DNA of 64,000 bases. It comes from an uncultured Cellulosilyticum sp. Its GTDB lineage: Bacteria; Bacillota; Clostridia; Lachnospirales; Cellulosilyticaceae. Below are positions 37,308-47,535 of this stretch, in pieces. The stretch covers positions 62,001 through 126,000 of the forward strand of contig CAKVCL010000003.1 in assembly GCA_934725855.1 (NCBI GenBank). The letters are read 5' to 3'. Position numbers and translations under genes: made by a program. The notes under the pieces were generated by a model that saw nothing but the letters and a program-made list of their open reading frames with translations, made no database searches and was not told the DNA's origin. Each line of letters begins with the position of its first letter. The stretch's first letter is position 1.

Positions 37308-39071
37308 CTACGCCATCTCCTTTCCAACAGACCAGTTCTTAGCTCCGATATGTGCTTCCCACATGTTCAAATACAAAGGACAATTCTTCAATAATTTCTC
37401 CTGTGACCCTTGAGCCTCAATACTTCCATTTTTTAACACGACAATATTGTCCGCATTTTTAATGGTGCAAAGTCTATGTGCGATTACAAGCAGTGTCTTT
37501 CCTTTTGCTAGTTCACGAATACTTTTCTGGATCTTATCCTCATTTTCTGGATCAGTAAAAGCCGTTGCTTCATCCAATATAATAATAGGTGCATTTTTTA
37601 GCATCATTCTTGCAATGGCTATTCTCTGCTTTTCTCCTCCAGAAAGTCTTTTTCCTGCATCTCCTGCGGGAGTGTCATAGCCATTTGGCAACTTCTTTAT
37701 AAATTCCTCACACTGTGCCGCCCTTGCGGCTGCATAAACCTCTTCATCTGTTGCCTTCGGATTTCCCATTCGGATATTTTCTTTGAGAGAACAACGGAAC
37801 AGGAAATTATCCTGTGCCACAAAACTAATCGTGTTAGAAAGCTGCGAAAGTGACATATCCTTGATATTCACGCCACCTATCGTAATATTTCCCTGTGTTA
37901 CATCATAGAACCTCGATATTAGCTTTGCCACCGTGGATTTTCCGCCACCAGATGGTCCCACCAGTGCCGTAAAACTGCCCTGTGGAAGCTTTAGATTGAT
38001 ACCATGTAACACCTCGCTTTCTTCATATGAAAAATGAACATCACTTAGCTCTACATTATACTCCGTCGGCTTAAGTGGATTCTTTTTCTCAGGAAGCTCT
38101 GGCATTTCCAAATACTCCTGCAGCTCCTCTACCGTAAGCTGTACCTTTTTCATTTCATTTGCTATAATCTCAAGTTGTGCAAGAGAACCTACCATAGACA
38201 TAGATAACATAACAGCCAGTGCCGCCTGCGCCGCTGTAATTGTTCCGTTTGCCCCAAGTGAAAGTGCAACAGGCAATACGCCAAGTAAAGTAGACGGAAA
38301 CAATGCAAAAGCCAGTTTCATTGTAACCCATGTAGATGAGAGCCACTTTAAAACAAATGTCTTGTAATTTAGAATAGAATTTGAAAACTTTTCATAGGAC
38401 TGTCCTGCACGTCCAAATGCTTTAATCACTTCGATACCATCCACATATTCCACGATGTTACTGTTCATTTGCGCAATAGATTCGTTGTACCGATCAAAGT
38501 TTTTACCACTTATTTTAAAGGTAAGAGCCATACAGATAAGCGATAAGGGATATGTAATCCAAGAAGCAAGTAGCAGCCTCCAGTTAATTGCTGCCAGTGC
38601 AATCATACTTACAATCGGCAATACAATATGTCCGCTTCCCTCCGGTATCATATGAGCAAGTGGGGGTTCAATGTCCTCAATTTTATCCACCATAATTCCT
38701 TTAATTTCACCGATGCTGTGCTTCGTTACCTCACCTAGTGGTGCCTTTAAAAATCGTTCTGCCAAACGGTTTCTTAATCCCTCCAATATATGATATGCTG
38801 CATAGTGACTGGCTGATGTAGATAGTCCGAAGCAGACAATTTTCACAATATATGCCACCAGTGCACATAAGCTCCAAAACATAATTCCCTGTGTACTTAT
38901 CTCATTTTCCACAAACAGATTAATGATTCGATAAAAACAGTAAAACGGCCCAAGTCCCGATGTAATACTGATGATCGATAAAATAACTGAAAGGATCATT
39001 TTTGATTTGCTTTCATTTGCGTAGACCAATAGACAAGATATAAAGTTCTGTTTTTTTGCTTGTTCTTTCAC
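37308..39071 (-). CDS. ABC half-transporter (permease-ATPase), YbtP/IrtA-like partner
   Basis: The 587-residue protein has six membrane helices and an ATPase with GPSGGGKSTVAK, LSGGEKQRIAIARMM and IIILDEATAFTDPEN (Phe in place of the usual Ser after Ala). Start is GTG at 39071 with GGAGTAA upstream. It is transcribed just before the second half-transporter, with one base between the genes, so the two probably form a heterodimer. It follows an AraC-type regulator gene and a hairpin. The substrate (siderophore, peptide or drug) is inferred from arrangement only. Confidence 0.83.
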   Translation of the reverse strand: MKEQAKKQNFISCLLVYANESKSKMILSVILSIISITSGLGPFYCFYRIINLFVENEISTQGIMFWSLCALVAYIVKIVCFGLSTSASHYAAYHILEGLRNRLAERFLKAPLGEVTKHSIGEIKGIMVDKIEDIEPPLAHMIPEGSGHIVLPIVSMIALAAINWRLLLASWITYPLSLICMALTFKISGKNFDRYNESIAQMNSNIVEYVDGIEVIKAFGRAGQSYEKFSNSILNYKTFVLKWLSSTWVTMKLAFALFPSTLLGVLPVALSLGANGTITAAQAALAVMLSMSMVGSLAQLEIIANEMKKVQLTVEELQEYLEMPELPEKKNPLKPTEYNVELSDVHFSYEESEVLHGINLKLPQGSFTALVGPSGGGKSTVAKLISRFYDVTQGNITIGGVNIKDMSLSQLSNTISFVAQDNFLFRCSLKENIRMGNPKATDEEVYAAARAAQCEEFIKKLPNGYDTPAGDAGKRLSGGEKQRIAIARMMLKNAPIIILDEATAFTDPENEDKIQKSIRELAKGKTLLVIAHRLCTIKNADNIVVLKNGSIEAQGSQEKLLKNCPLYLNMWEAHIGAKNWSVGKEMA

Positions 39072-39094
39072 TTTGCTTACTCCTTTCCATTTTT

Positions 39095-39126
39095 AATTGT
39101 TCTTTTTATGCAAAAAAAGAACAATT
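39095..39126. terminator. Hairpin between regulator and ABC genes
   Basis: AATTGTTCTTTTT and AAAAAAGAACAATT form a near-perfect stem with a very short loop. It may act as an intrinsic terminator after the AraC gene or as an operator for the ABC pair. Confidence 0.55.
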
Positions 39127-39211
39127 AGTCTTTACTAACTGCTCTTATTCTATCATTTACTATTTATTTGTCTGCCCCATATAGTCCACTTGGTCCCGAT
39201 TAGACGAAAAC

Positions 39212-40156
39212 CTATCTACTTTTCTTCTGTTTTCTGTATTCTGTAGGAGACATTCCCATCACTCTTCGAAATGCCAAGGCGAACTTGCTCTGACTGTCAT
39301 ATCCCGTTTCTCCTGCCAAATCGGCAATACTGATATTTGAATCTGCAATAAGCCTTTCGGCCGCATAGTTCATGCGATACTGTAGCATCCAAGTTCCTAT
39401 CGGCATACCATAAATGGACTTAAAGCACTGCTTCATGGCAGTAAGCGGAATCTCAAATTGCTTTGCAAGCACCTCCTGCGTAAAATTTTCATGAAAATGC
39501 TCTTCCAAGAAATGTTTCATTGCTTTCGTTTTTTCCACTTGAGTTTTATAAAAATATGGTTTTTCTTTCGGAGTATCTGAAATCTCCAAAGCATCTAGAT
39601 ACAAAAACAGCTCCAAAACTTTTATTTTAAAGTATGCAAGCTTTATTTTTTCAGGTACATGATAAAGCTCCCCGAAAATATGCTCCACATAAGCTGGCTC
39701 ATGAATCACATGCGGATAAATATCTGGACAGAATTTCTGCTGTAATTTTCTCACATCTACTGGAAAATTTTTTACTTCTTCTACAATTGATTTTGGAGCA
39801 ATTTTTAAATCCACTGCCACCATTGCTCCGTGATAATGGGAAAGTGGCATTTCAAACCGTTGCACATGGGTCAATCTTCGATCCATCTTCAAATCCCCTG
39901 CTTCCACATAAGAATAAGAGTCTTTCCCTGCAGGATATTCCAGTCGTCCTTCTCTGCAATAATCAATGCAAAAAACGTCCTGATCTGCTTTAAAAACCGA
40001 ATCATAATAGCTCATATGAAAATCGTTATAGGCAAGTAACACTCCCGGAAAAATATTAAAAACTGTGATAGTTCCCTCTCCAGTTTCGTTCTGAAACCGA
40101 TGTACCCTGCAAGCATTGTTATTCTTGTCTGCGTTACAATTATTTTTCTCATCCAT
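39212..40156 (-). CDS. AraC-family transcriptional regulator
   Basis: The C-terminal ~100 residues are an AraC/XylS double helix-turn-helix (FHENFTQEVLAKQFEIPLTAMKQCFKSIYG, then ADLAGETGYDSQSKFALAFRRVMGMSPTEYR). The N-terminal ~210 residues are a ligand-type domain like that of PchR/YbtA-type regulators, with CREGRLEYP. I take the ATG at 40156 with AGAGGAAC just before it; the longer form from 40216 lacks a good site. It is directly upstream of the two ABC genes in the same direction, so it probably activates them in response to the transported compound. Confidence 0.82.
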   Translation of the reverse strand: MDEKNNCNADKNNNACRVHRFQNETGEGTITVFNIFPGVLLAYNDFHMSYYDSVFKADQDVFCIDYCREGRLEYPAGKDSYSYVEAGDLKMDRRLTHVQRFEMPLSHYHGAMVAVDLKIAPKSIVEEVKNFPVDVRKLQQKFCPDIYPHVIHEPAYVEHIFGELYHVPEKIKLAYFKIKVLELFLYLDALEISDTPKEKPYFYKTQVEKTKAMKHFLEEHFHENFTQEVLAKQFEIPLTAMKQCFKSIYGMPIGTWMLQYRMNYAAERLIADSNISIADLAGETGYDSQSKFALAFRRVMGMSPTEYRKQKKSR

Positions 40157-40273
40157 TTCATCGTTCCTCTTCTCTAACTGATTATAGCATACGATTACAG
40201 TTGTCTCCAGAAACATAAGCTAATACATTTCACCATTTGTAATTTATTTGATTTTATCTTCTATTAATTCTAC

Positions 40274-42901
40274 CTATAAATTGCTATCTTTTAAACCATC
40301 AATAATATTCTGCCCCTTTACCTTCGCTCCTGAATAAAACATTGCTATCCCTACAACAACAAATACTGCAACCACCACCATTACTATGGCTTTTATAGGA
40401 ACAAAGAAATCAAATTCAAAGCTGTTACTTAATTGCTGATATAAAAGTACCATAATCCCTAAACTTATAGGTACCCCATACGCTAATGACTTAATGCCAT
40501 AAAAAGCACTTTCAAAGTTAATCATTTTATTAAATCCTTTTGGTGTCATTCCCATAGAACGCAGCATAGCAAATTCTCTTTGTCTTAGTGCAATGCTAGT
40601 TGATATTGTATTAAAGATATTGGCAATACAAATTGCTGTAATAAGTACAATAAAACCATAAATAAATACTTCCATAATCGTCTGCATCTGACGCATACTT
40701 TTTTGCTCTTCTGCAATATTGCTTATATAATATCTTGTGCTAGTTGATTCTTGAAATGTGGTTAGTTCATCTTGAAGCAATGAGATATCATCTGCTTTTA
40801 GGTACAGATATACTCTATGTGAAGTGTCCACCTTGTCTAGATTACCTGAATACAGCGACCAAAATCTTTCTAGTGCTGAGCATGACATAATAAGACGCAT
40901 ATCTCCCGGATTTTCTGGAATAGCTACTCCTAATGGTGGCTCTGTCACAAGACCGCCTATGGTGACGTTACCAAACACTGTTTCTTTATAATAGTCTTGC
41001 TCTGGATACCATTCTCCACCTTCTAATTTTATGGTATCCCCTTCTTTTAAAAGCGTAGCAGGTATTTCTTTATAGACCTTATCTTCTTTATCTTTAAACT
41101 TATTCACATTTAAGATGAGTCCAGATGGTAAATTGCTGTTTTCTAGTTTGTTGGGATCTATTCCTTGACTGATTGCATAGGCTTTAAAAGCTGTATCCTC
41201 CATCCCTAATATATTGATGTTATATAAATAGCCTCTTTCAGTTTGATAAAGTGTGTCTTCTGTCTCTTTTACAGCTTTTTCTGCTGATAAATAACTAATG
41301 GCATAATCATAAGTAATCATATTGCTTGCCGCAATGCCATTTAGCTTGGTTATTTTCTCAAAGTCACTTATTGCAAGCGTCTGATTGCTATAAGGTGTAG
41401 AGATTTGAATATCATAGTTACTATTTATGCCTACCATCTCAGCCGTTTTTGTCATATAACTCGAAAAAGTAGCTGTTGATAAAAAGAGTATGATGCTAAT
41501 AATCAGTGAAACTAAGGTTACACGATAACGATTGCCATTTCTTTTTAAATTCTTGAGTGCAATTTCTGCTTCAATACCAAATATCTTACGGGTTAATGGA
41601 GAGGTCTTAACCTTCTTTGCAGTCATTTTTATATGTTGTGTTTGTTTAATCGCCTCTATTGCTGAAACTTTAGATGCCTTTTTAGCAGGTATATAAGTAG
41701 AGATAAAAATGGTTAAAACTGCTAATATAATAGTAGCAATAATGGCTACTGGCGAAACACATAATCTAATCTTCTCTTCTATTCTTAATGCCCCTTCAAT
41801 AAGTCTATTAATGACGCTAAATGCTACCCCGATTCCTAATATACCTGATAGAAGTCCTATTGGAATGATGCCTCCAATGACCATCCCTTCAAAGAGTACA
41901 GAATTTCTTTTCTGTTTTCTAGTTGCTCCCACGCTAGCAAACATTCCTAGATATTGAATACGCTCTGCTACTGATATAGCAAAGGCATTATAGATTAACG
42001 AAATAGAACCTACCATAATAATTAGTAAAACAATGCTTGTTACACCAATTAGGGCATACATCAGACCACTATCCCCATTCACGCCATAGCTAACTAAAAG
42101 CATTGAATTGACATCAACCGTTTCAACACCTACTTCATTTCCTAATGCTCTGCTTTTAGCATAAATATCTGCATAGACATTATCGTATAAAACATAAGCA
42201 TTAATCTTTGCCTCTTCTGATAGGGTAGCAAGATTCGCTTTAGTAAGTGCCATGTAGCCAGCACCCCAGCTATACTCCTTTGGTGACTGCACCATAATAC
42301 CTGTTATGGTGTAAGTCTGACTTTGTATGTCTTTAAGTATTTCTTTAAGTTCATTTCCATTATCATATACCGGTGCATATGTGTTATCCATTTTAGAAGA
42401 ATTATCATCTTCCTCTGTGTATCTATCACCGACTTCTAAAGTTACCTTATCACCCACCTTATAATTAAGGTCTGTCTGCTTATTAAATGATGCGGGAATA
42501 ACCAATTCTCTATCCGTTTCTGGTAATCTTCCTTCTATTAATTTAACAGGCATCTCTTTAAAGCTTTCTTCATTATAAGCTTCAATATAAAGATAAGGTT
42601 TATGGCTATTATTTTGTACTGGAAGTTTACTAAATCCTACATCATACGTAACCAGTGTTTCTTTTACATTAGGCGTTTCCACAATCTTAGGAAGCTGGGA
42701 TAAGGACATATTATAAAATCCCATATGCCAGTTTCCCTCAGAACTAATAGTCACACGTCTTATAAAGTCAAGACCTGAACTGATAGATACAGTAACTGCT
42801 GTAATCATAGCTACTGAAATAATGACGCCGATTAATGTTACTAACGTTCTTCTCTTATTAAGTTTTAATTGTCTAAGGGTAAGCTTGTTAATAATATTCA
42901 T
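40274..42901 (-). CDS. FtsX-type ABC transporter permease (MacB/LolC-like, two FtsX domains)
   Basis: The 875-residue protein starts with a membrane helix (NKRRTLVTLIGVIISVAMITAVTV), then a large extracellular domain (~220 residues), three helices, a second anchor (RYRVTLVSLIISIILFLST), another external domain and three final helices. This eight-helix, two-FtsX-domain layout fits peptide-antibiotic or lipoprotein-type transporters. It overlaps the ATPase gene by 4 bases. The TCS directly upstream suggests it responds to antimicrobial peptides (inference). Duplicated external domains are large for Bce-type permeases, so it is nearer the general MacB-like group. Confidence 0.85.
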   Translation of the reverse strand: MNIINKLTLRQLKLNKRRTLVTLIGVIISVAMITAVTVSISSGLDFIRRVTISSEGNWHMGFYNMSLSQLPKIVETPNVKETLVTYDVGFSKLPVQNNSHKPYLYIEAYNEESFKEMPVKLIEGRLPETDRELVIPASFNKQTDLNYKVGDKVTLEVGDRYTEEDDNSSKMDNTYAPVYDNGNELKEILKDIQSQTYTITGIMVQSPKEYSWGAGYMALTKANLATLSEEAKINAYVLYDNVYADIYAKSRALGNEVGVETVDVNSMLLVSYGVNGDSGLMYALIGVTSIVLLIIMVGSISLIYNAFAISVAERIQYLGMFASVGATRKQKRNSVLFEGMVIGGIIPIGLLSGILGIGVAFSVINRLIEGALRIEEKIRLCVSPVAIIATIILAVLTIFISTYIPAKKASKVSAIEAIKQTQHIKMTAKKVKTSPLTRKIFGIEAEIALKNLKRNGNRYRVTLVSLIISIILFLSTATFSSYMTKTAEMVGINSNYDIQISTPYSNQTLAISDFEKITKLNGIAASNMITYDYAISYLSAEKAVKETEDTLYQTERGYLYNINILGMEDTAFKAYAISQGIDPNKLENSNLPSGLILNVNKFKDKEDKVYKEIPATLLKEGDTIKLEGGEWYPEQDYYKETVFGNVTIGGLVTEPPLGVAIPENPGDMRLIMSCSALERFWSLYSGNLDKVDTSHRVYLYLKADDISLLQDELTTFQESTSTRYYISNIAEEQKSMRQMQTIMEVFIYGFIVLITAICIANIFNTISTSIALRQREFAMLRSMGMTPKGFNKMINFESAFYGIKSLAYGVPISLGIMVLLYQQLSNSFEFDFFVPIKAIVMVVVAVFVVVGIAMFYSGAKVKGQNIIDGLKDSNL

Positions 42902-43581
42902 CGACGAATCACCTCATCTTTTGCCAGTTTACCGTCTTGTATACTAATAATACGGTCTGCCCCGAGAGCGATTCTCTCATCATGCGTAATCATGATTAAA
43001 GTTTGATGATATTCCTTATTAAATCGTTTAAGCAATTCAACAATCTCTGCACTATTTTTGCTATCTAAGTTTCCTGTTGGTTCATCTGCTAAAATAAGTG
43101 CCGGATGATTAATTAGTGCACGCCCAATGGATACCCTCTGCTGTTGTCCTCCTGAAAGCTGATTCGGTAGATGTTCTAAACGATTCGTTAAATCAAGGGT
43201 TTCTAAAAGTTGATTTAAGTATTTTTTATCTACTTTACGCCCATCTAAAAGTAATGGAAGTGTCATATTTTCCTCCACATTTAAAACAGGAATTAAATTA
43301 TAAAACTGATAAACAACGCCTAATTGTCTTCTTCTAAAAACTGCTAATTGATCTTCATTTAACTCATAGATATCTGTTCCTTCTATATAAACTTTGCCAC
43401 TCGTTGGTCTGTCTACCCCACCTAATAAGTGTAGTAAAGTAGATTTACCTGAACCCGAAGCCCCAACTATGGCTACAAATTCCCCTTTACTAACTGAAAA
43501 TGATATGTTATCAAGGGCTTTAACTGCTGTTTCCTCACTGCCATATATTTTTGATAAGTTTTCTACTCTGAGAATCTCCAT
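42898..43581 (-). CDS. ABC transporter ATPase, MacB/LolD type
   Basis: Complete single cassette of about 227 residues: GASGSGKSTLLHLLGG (Walker A), LSGGQQQRVSIGRAL (signature), LILADEPTGNLDSKNS (Walker B, the TGNLDS form typical of MacB/LolD/BceA-type). I start it at ATG 43581: AGGAGGAG lies immediately upstream, whereas the ATG at 43596 lies inside that ribosome-binding site. It overlaps the permease gene by 4 bases. It powers the FtsX-type permease and follows the two-component genes with a gap of about 90 bases. Confidence 0.9.
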   Translation of the reverse strand: MEILRVENLSKIYGSEETAVKALDNISFSVSKGEFVAIVGASGSGKSTLLHLLGGVDRPTSGKVYIEGTDIYELNEDQLAVFRRRQLGVVYQFYNLIPVLNVEENMTLPLLLDGRKVDKKYLNQLLETLDLTNRLEHLPNQLSGGQQQRVSIGRALINHPALILADEPTGNLDSKNSAEIVELLKRFNKEYHQTLIMITHDERIALGADRIISIQDGKLAKDEVIRR

Positions 43582-43673
43582 TTTTCTCCTCCTCATAGGT
43601 TTATACTTCTAGCTTACTTTTGAAAACTTACAGCTTGATAATTAAAATGTGACAGTTTATTCACAATCCACTT

Positions 43674-44672
43674 TTATATGATTCCCTTATAAAATCTTAT
43701 TTTAAAAGTTGTTCCCTTGCCTTTTTCACTTTCTACTTGAATATCTCCATTTTGTGCAAGCATAATACTTCGTGCCATTGCTAGTCCAATACCTACACTT
43801 TCACTGTCTGCATTACTTCCTTTATAAAAACGCTTGAAGATATTAGGAAGGTCTTTTGAGTCAATTCCTTCACCGTTATCCACAATGCATACCTCTGTGT
43901 ACAGTGGGTTTTCCACATAATTCACATGAATTTCCCCACCTATAGGTGTATGCTCCACACAATTTTTAATGATATTAATAAAAGCCTCTCTACTCCAGTT
44001 AAAATCTCCTATAAAACTACTTTCTGTCCCATTTATAACGAGGCTCTGCTCTTTTAGCTCCATAGGAATAAGAAGTGATTCTACGCTACTGCTGATTAAG
44101 TCTTTCACAGAAACCTTCTCTTTTTTAAATTGAATGGTGCCTGCATCAATCTTAGAAAGTTTTAAAAGGGAACTAACCAGCCATTCTATACGTTCTAATT
44201 GTTTTTTGATTTTCCTAGTAAAAAGTACTCGTTTTTCCTTTTCTAAGTCTTGATTTTCTAAAAGCTCCGTCATCACCATCATAGAAGTAAGTGGAGTTTT
44301 TAATTGATGTGAAATATCAGAAATCGCATCTGCTAAATAGCGTTTATCCTTCTTTAAAAGTTCTGCTTGCTCCGCCATTCTTACTGACATTTTATAAATC
44401 TCATTTTTTAAAATGCTTAGTTCACCTTCTTCATTATCTCTAATATCTAGCGTGTATTCTCCTTCACAGATTCGATAAAGATAAGAAGTTAGTGCCTGTA
44501 CTTCTTTATAACGTTTGAGATTGACCCAAATTTCTAGCCCTACTAATAGACTTCCTATTTCGATTGCTAGAAACCCTACTTTTTTATTAATCATAAATGC
44601 AACGATACTATTCAAAAGTAACAAGCTCCCCATTAAGAGCATTGTTACTCGATAAACTTTATTTCTCATCAT
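43674..44672 (-). CDS. Sensor histidine kinase of the ABC transporter locus
   Basis: A 332-residue kinase with two closely spaced N-terminal helices and almost no external loop (intramembrane-sensing layout). HisKA has ISDISHQLKTPLTSMMVM; HATPase has NIIKNCVEHTP, IVDNGEGIDSKDLPNIFKRFYKG and VGIGLAMARSI. The short loop means it may depend on the neighbouring transporter to detect its signal, as known for BceS-type kinases. Its start overlaps the response-regulator stop by 4 bases. All catalytic boxes are intact. Confidence 0.88.
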   Translation of the reverse strand: MMRNKVYRVTMLLMGSLLLLNSIVAFMINKKVGFLAIEIGSLLVGLEIWVNLKRYKEVQALTSYLYRICEGEYTLDIRDNEEGELSILKNEIYKMSVRMAEQAELLKKDKRYLADAISDISHQLKTPLTSMMVMTELLENQDLEKEKRVLFTRKIKKQLERIEWLVSSLLKLSKIDAGTIQFKKEKVSVKDLISSSVESLLIPMELKEQSLVINGTESSFIGDFNWSREAFINIIKNCVEHTPIGGEIHVNYVENPLYTEVCIVDNGEGIDSKDLPNIFKRFYKGSNADSESVGIGLAMARSIMLAQNGDIQVESEKGKGTTFKIRFYKGII

Positions 44673-45349
44673 GCCTTGCCCACCTTATAGCCCATACCTC
44701 TCACGGTTTTTATAAGCTTAGGATTTTGTGGGTCATCCTCTAATTTATTTCTTAATCTTTTAATATAAACCGTTACGGTATTATCTCCTACAAAATCTCC
44801 TGTGATGTCCCATATACTTTCTAGAAGTTGATTTCTGGATAGCACCTGATTCTCATGACTTATAAAAGTCATCAGTAGTTTATACTCCAATGCCGTGAGC
44901 TGCACTTCCTCATTATTTTTATATACCTTAGCCTGCAAAGTATTAATCCTTACATTGTCATAAACAAAAATACTCTTATGCTGTGCTACTTTATTATGCC
45001 TGCGTAAAACTGACTTAATCCTAGAAATAAGCTCCCGAATCCTAAAAGGCTTGGTAACGTAATCATCTGCTCCCATATCCAGCCCCATAACCACATTCAC
45101 TTCATCATCACAAGCCGTTAAAAAAATAGTGGGTATATCCCTATTCTCCTTGGCTATCTTACAAACTTCATAGCCCGAACCATCAGGTAGTGTAAGGTCT
45201 AATAGGCATAAATCAATTGTATCTTTTTCTATAAATGCTTTTGCTTTGTCTATGCTATCACATAACTGAACCTCATAGCCCTCCTGCTCAAGTGAATATT
45301 CTAGGCCCATTGCAATAGACACATCATCCTCAACTACTAATATCTTCAT
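44669..45349 (-). CDS. OmpR-family response regulator of the ABC transporter locus
   Basis: A 226-residue two-domain regulator: receiver with KILVVEDDVSIAMG, the phospho-aspartate in CLLDLTLPDGSGYE, and the switch lysine in YVTKPFR. The winged helix has NTVTVYIKRLRNKLEDDP, which reads DNA, and ends TVRGMGYKVGKA. It is the first gene of the TCS-ABC set, and a hairpin terminator separates it from the FUSC gene upstream. It likely controls the transporter genes downstream. Confidence 0.9.
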   Translation of the reverse strand: MKILVVEDDVSIAMGLEYSLEQEGYEVQLCDSIDKAKAFIEKDTIDLCLLDLTLPDGSGYEVCKIAKENRDIPTIFLTACDDEVNVVMGLDMGADDYVTKPFRIRELISRIKSVLRRHNKVAQHKSIFVYDNVRINTLQAKVYKNNEEVQLTALEYKLLMTFISHENQVLSRNQLLESIWDITGDFVGDNTVTVYIKRLRNKLEDDPQNPKLIKTVRGMGYKVGKA

Positions 45350-45390
45350 ATCATTCTTCTTTCCTTGTATTAATATCCCAAAACAATAAA

Positions 45391-45423
45391 AATCTTAGAG
45401 TATAGTTATTATACCCTAAGATT
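45391..45423 (-). terminator. Intrinsic terminator after the FUSC gene
   Basis: AATCTTAGAGTATA pairs with TATACCCTAAGATT (one mismatch) around a short loop. It ends the FUSC transcript before the TCS operon begins. Confidence 0.65.
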
Positions 45424-45461
45424 ACTTAATCGTACCATTTAAAAACTTAAGCTTCTACTTC

Positions 45462-47402
45462 TTACATATTCTCCACAATACTAGCTTTAATGTGCTCCAC
45501 TCTGTTCATCTGTGTTGCTATTTCTATATAATCAATTACAGCCATTTTACTAGCGAGCGAATGTTTATTTTCTAAATGATTAAGGAGTTTTTGAACCTCA
45601 TCATAAGTGATAGATTCCTTGTCTGCCACTAACCTATCTATCTTCTTCTTTTCTTCAAGTTTAAAATCTACATTGCCCTCCTTGCCTTCAATCCAATCAT
45701 ATAAATCAGCTATTCCCATTAAGATTGAACGTTGTACTTCTAAATATTCATGAAGGCTTTCATTTTCTTCTCCGCTTTCATTTGCTATTAACTGATCTTC
45801 TATCATATTAGCTCTAAGTATTTCATTTTTCATGGCTTCAGTAGCTGTCTTCTTTTTGTTAATCAATTCTTTTAAAATATTTATTTGACTGGCAATCGTA
45901 TGCTCATATAATTTAATAAGATCTCTTTTTGCATCTTCTGCTTTATATGGAAATACAACTCTACTTAATACCACAGATATAATGGCACCAATGGTTACAA
46001 ATACAAGTCTGTCAATCGTTAGAACTACAGAATTACCATATAACGCAGCAGCACCTATTGCAGATACTGTTGCATTAATTGTCCTATATCTATATGAATT
46101 ATTATAACTTAATATATAACCTATTATCATAATTGCCAGAGTCCTTGCTGTAGAGCCTTGTATGATTGAAAACACAATCGTTATTATAACAACCCCTATT
46201 ACCGTTGCAATCAACCTGTCTTTAGTCTTTTCCTTAAATTTTTCATAAAAAGGTTGAATCAATGAATTGACCGTATATATAATCCATTTTCCCTCTTCAA
46301 TTTTAAAAAAGCCAACTACAAACGCCGTTACAGTAATACCAATCGCTAACCTTAAGGCATATGAAAATCTTAAAGAATTGGCTCTAAAGCTTGCTTTATA
46401 TATATTTTTTAATTGATAGTTAGAAGGAATACTCTCAAACTTACGTACTACATTATAGTCCTTCTTATCAAGTGCTTTTAATTCATATAAGGACTGTTTT
46501 ATAAGAAGTAATGCGTTTAAAATCTTCACTTGAAATACACTAATATTTTCTTCTACCCTATACTTTTCAAATAAATTGCTAAATAATTCATCCAGCTTAT
46601 TTAAATGCTCATCCTTTTGAAGACACAACTTTACGATGTCTATTCCCTTTAACAAATCTTCTTTAAAACCTTGTCTATTTAAAATGTGCACAGCATCTTC
46701 TTGTAATGCTAACTCATTGATTGCATCATTGATCTTTTCTAGTTCCAACGATATGTTGAGCTTAATTCTCCCTTCATTGGTAAGATAAAATTCCTGCTCC
46801 CTTTTGTTATATACAAACCTTCTAAACTTCTGTATATCTTGTTGAATCTCTTGTTCTAATTCCTCAATGGCTTTACATTCTTCTATCAATTTTATCTTAT
46901 TTACTATATTGGAACATATATCTACTAGTACTGTATTACCTTGTTTATAAATCTTATTTTTATTAAAGATGACCTGACTTAGTACAATGATTATAGCCCC
47001 CACAATTAATGATATTAATCGTTTAGGTAGCTGACCAGTCGTAATGGGTGTGCATAACATAAATACATATTGTAGATTGAATGGCACAAAGCTAGGGGTA
47101 CTTAAATGATAAGAAAGTGTATAACCCATGATAAATAAAAATATAAAATTCAGTGGAATACCAAGTATGACATTTTGACTAGCTAAAAATGTGATAACCC
47201 CCATCAATATATTAAAACAAATGAGTTTTATTGCAGTACTTAGAGGATTTAGAGAAAAGTCTTTTTGCAAAAACATCAAGACTGCTGTGAATGTAGTCAC
47301 TCCTATTAAAGTATTTTCGAAGCCAAATATCATGCTAAATCCAATAATAAGTCCGATCATGACTACAAATATTATTGTATTACCTATTATCTTTTTGCCC
47401 AT
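45462..47402 (-). CDS. FUSC-family membrane protein (aromatic-acid exporter-like)
   Basis: The 646-residue protein has two sets of hydrophobic helices (residues ~1-160 and ~345-480), each followed by a long helical cytosolic segment. This is the FUSC/YccS/AaeB-type layout; members can export aromatic acids or unknown compounds. Reading starts at 47402 with AGGAG upstream. Substrate is not predictable from sequence. It stands alone between terminators, with a small AT-rich promoter region upstream. Confidence 0.72.
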   Translation of the reverse strand: MGKKIIGNTIIFVVMIGLIIGFSMIFGFENTLIGVTTFTAVLMFLQKDFSLNPLSTAIKLICFNILMGVITFLASQNVILGIPLNFIFLFIMGYTLSYHLSTPSFVPFNLQYVFMLCTPITTGQLPKRLISLIVGAIIIVLSQVIFNKNKIYKQGNTVLVDICSNIVNKIKLIEECKAIEELEQEIQQDIQKFRRFVYNKREQEFYLTNEGRIKLNISLELEKINDAINELALQEDAVHILNRQGFKEDLLKGIDIVKLCLQKDEHLNKLDELFSNLFEKYRVEENISVFQVKILNALLLIKQSLYELKALDKKDYNVVRKFESIPSNYQLKNIYKASFRANSLRFSYALRLAIGITVTAFVVGFFKIEEGKWIIYTVNSLIQPFYEKFKEKTKDRLIATVIGVVIITIVFSIIQGSTARTLAIMIIGYILSYNNSYRYRTINATVSAIGAAALYGNSVVLTIDRLVFVTIGAIISVVLSRVVFPYKAEDAKRDLIKLYEHTIASQINILKELINKKKTATEAMKNEILRANMIEDQLIANESGEENESLHEYLEVQRSILMGIADLYDWIEGKEGNVDFKLEEKKKIDRLVADKESITYDEVQKLLNHLENKHSLASKMAVIDYIEIATQMNRVEHIKASIVENM

Positions 47403-47535
47403 TTAATCACTCCTTTTATCCTCTTATTTTATCCAATTCAAAAAGGAATATTTCCCTAACTCTACATTAAAAGGGCTTATTTGATTCATTGTTCACAAAC
47501 AGTTTAGTGCCATTATATATACATAGATTTCACAA

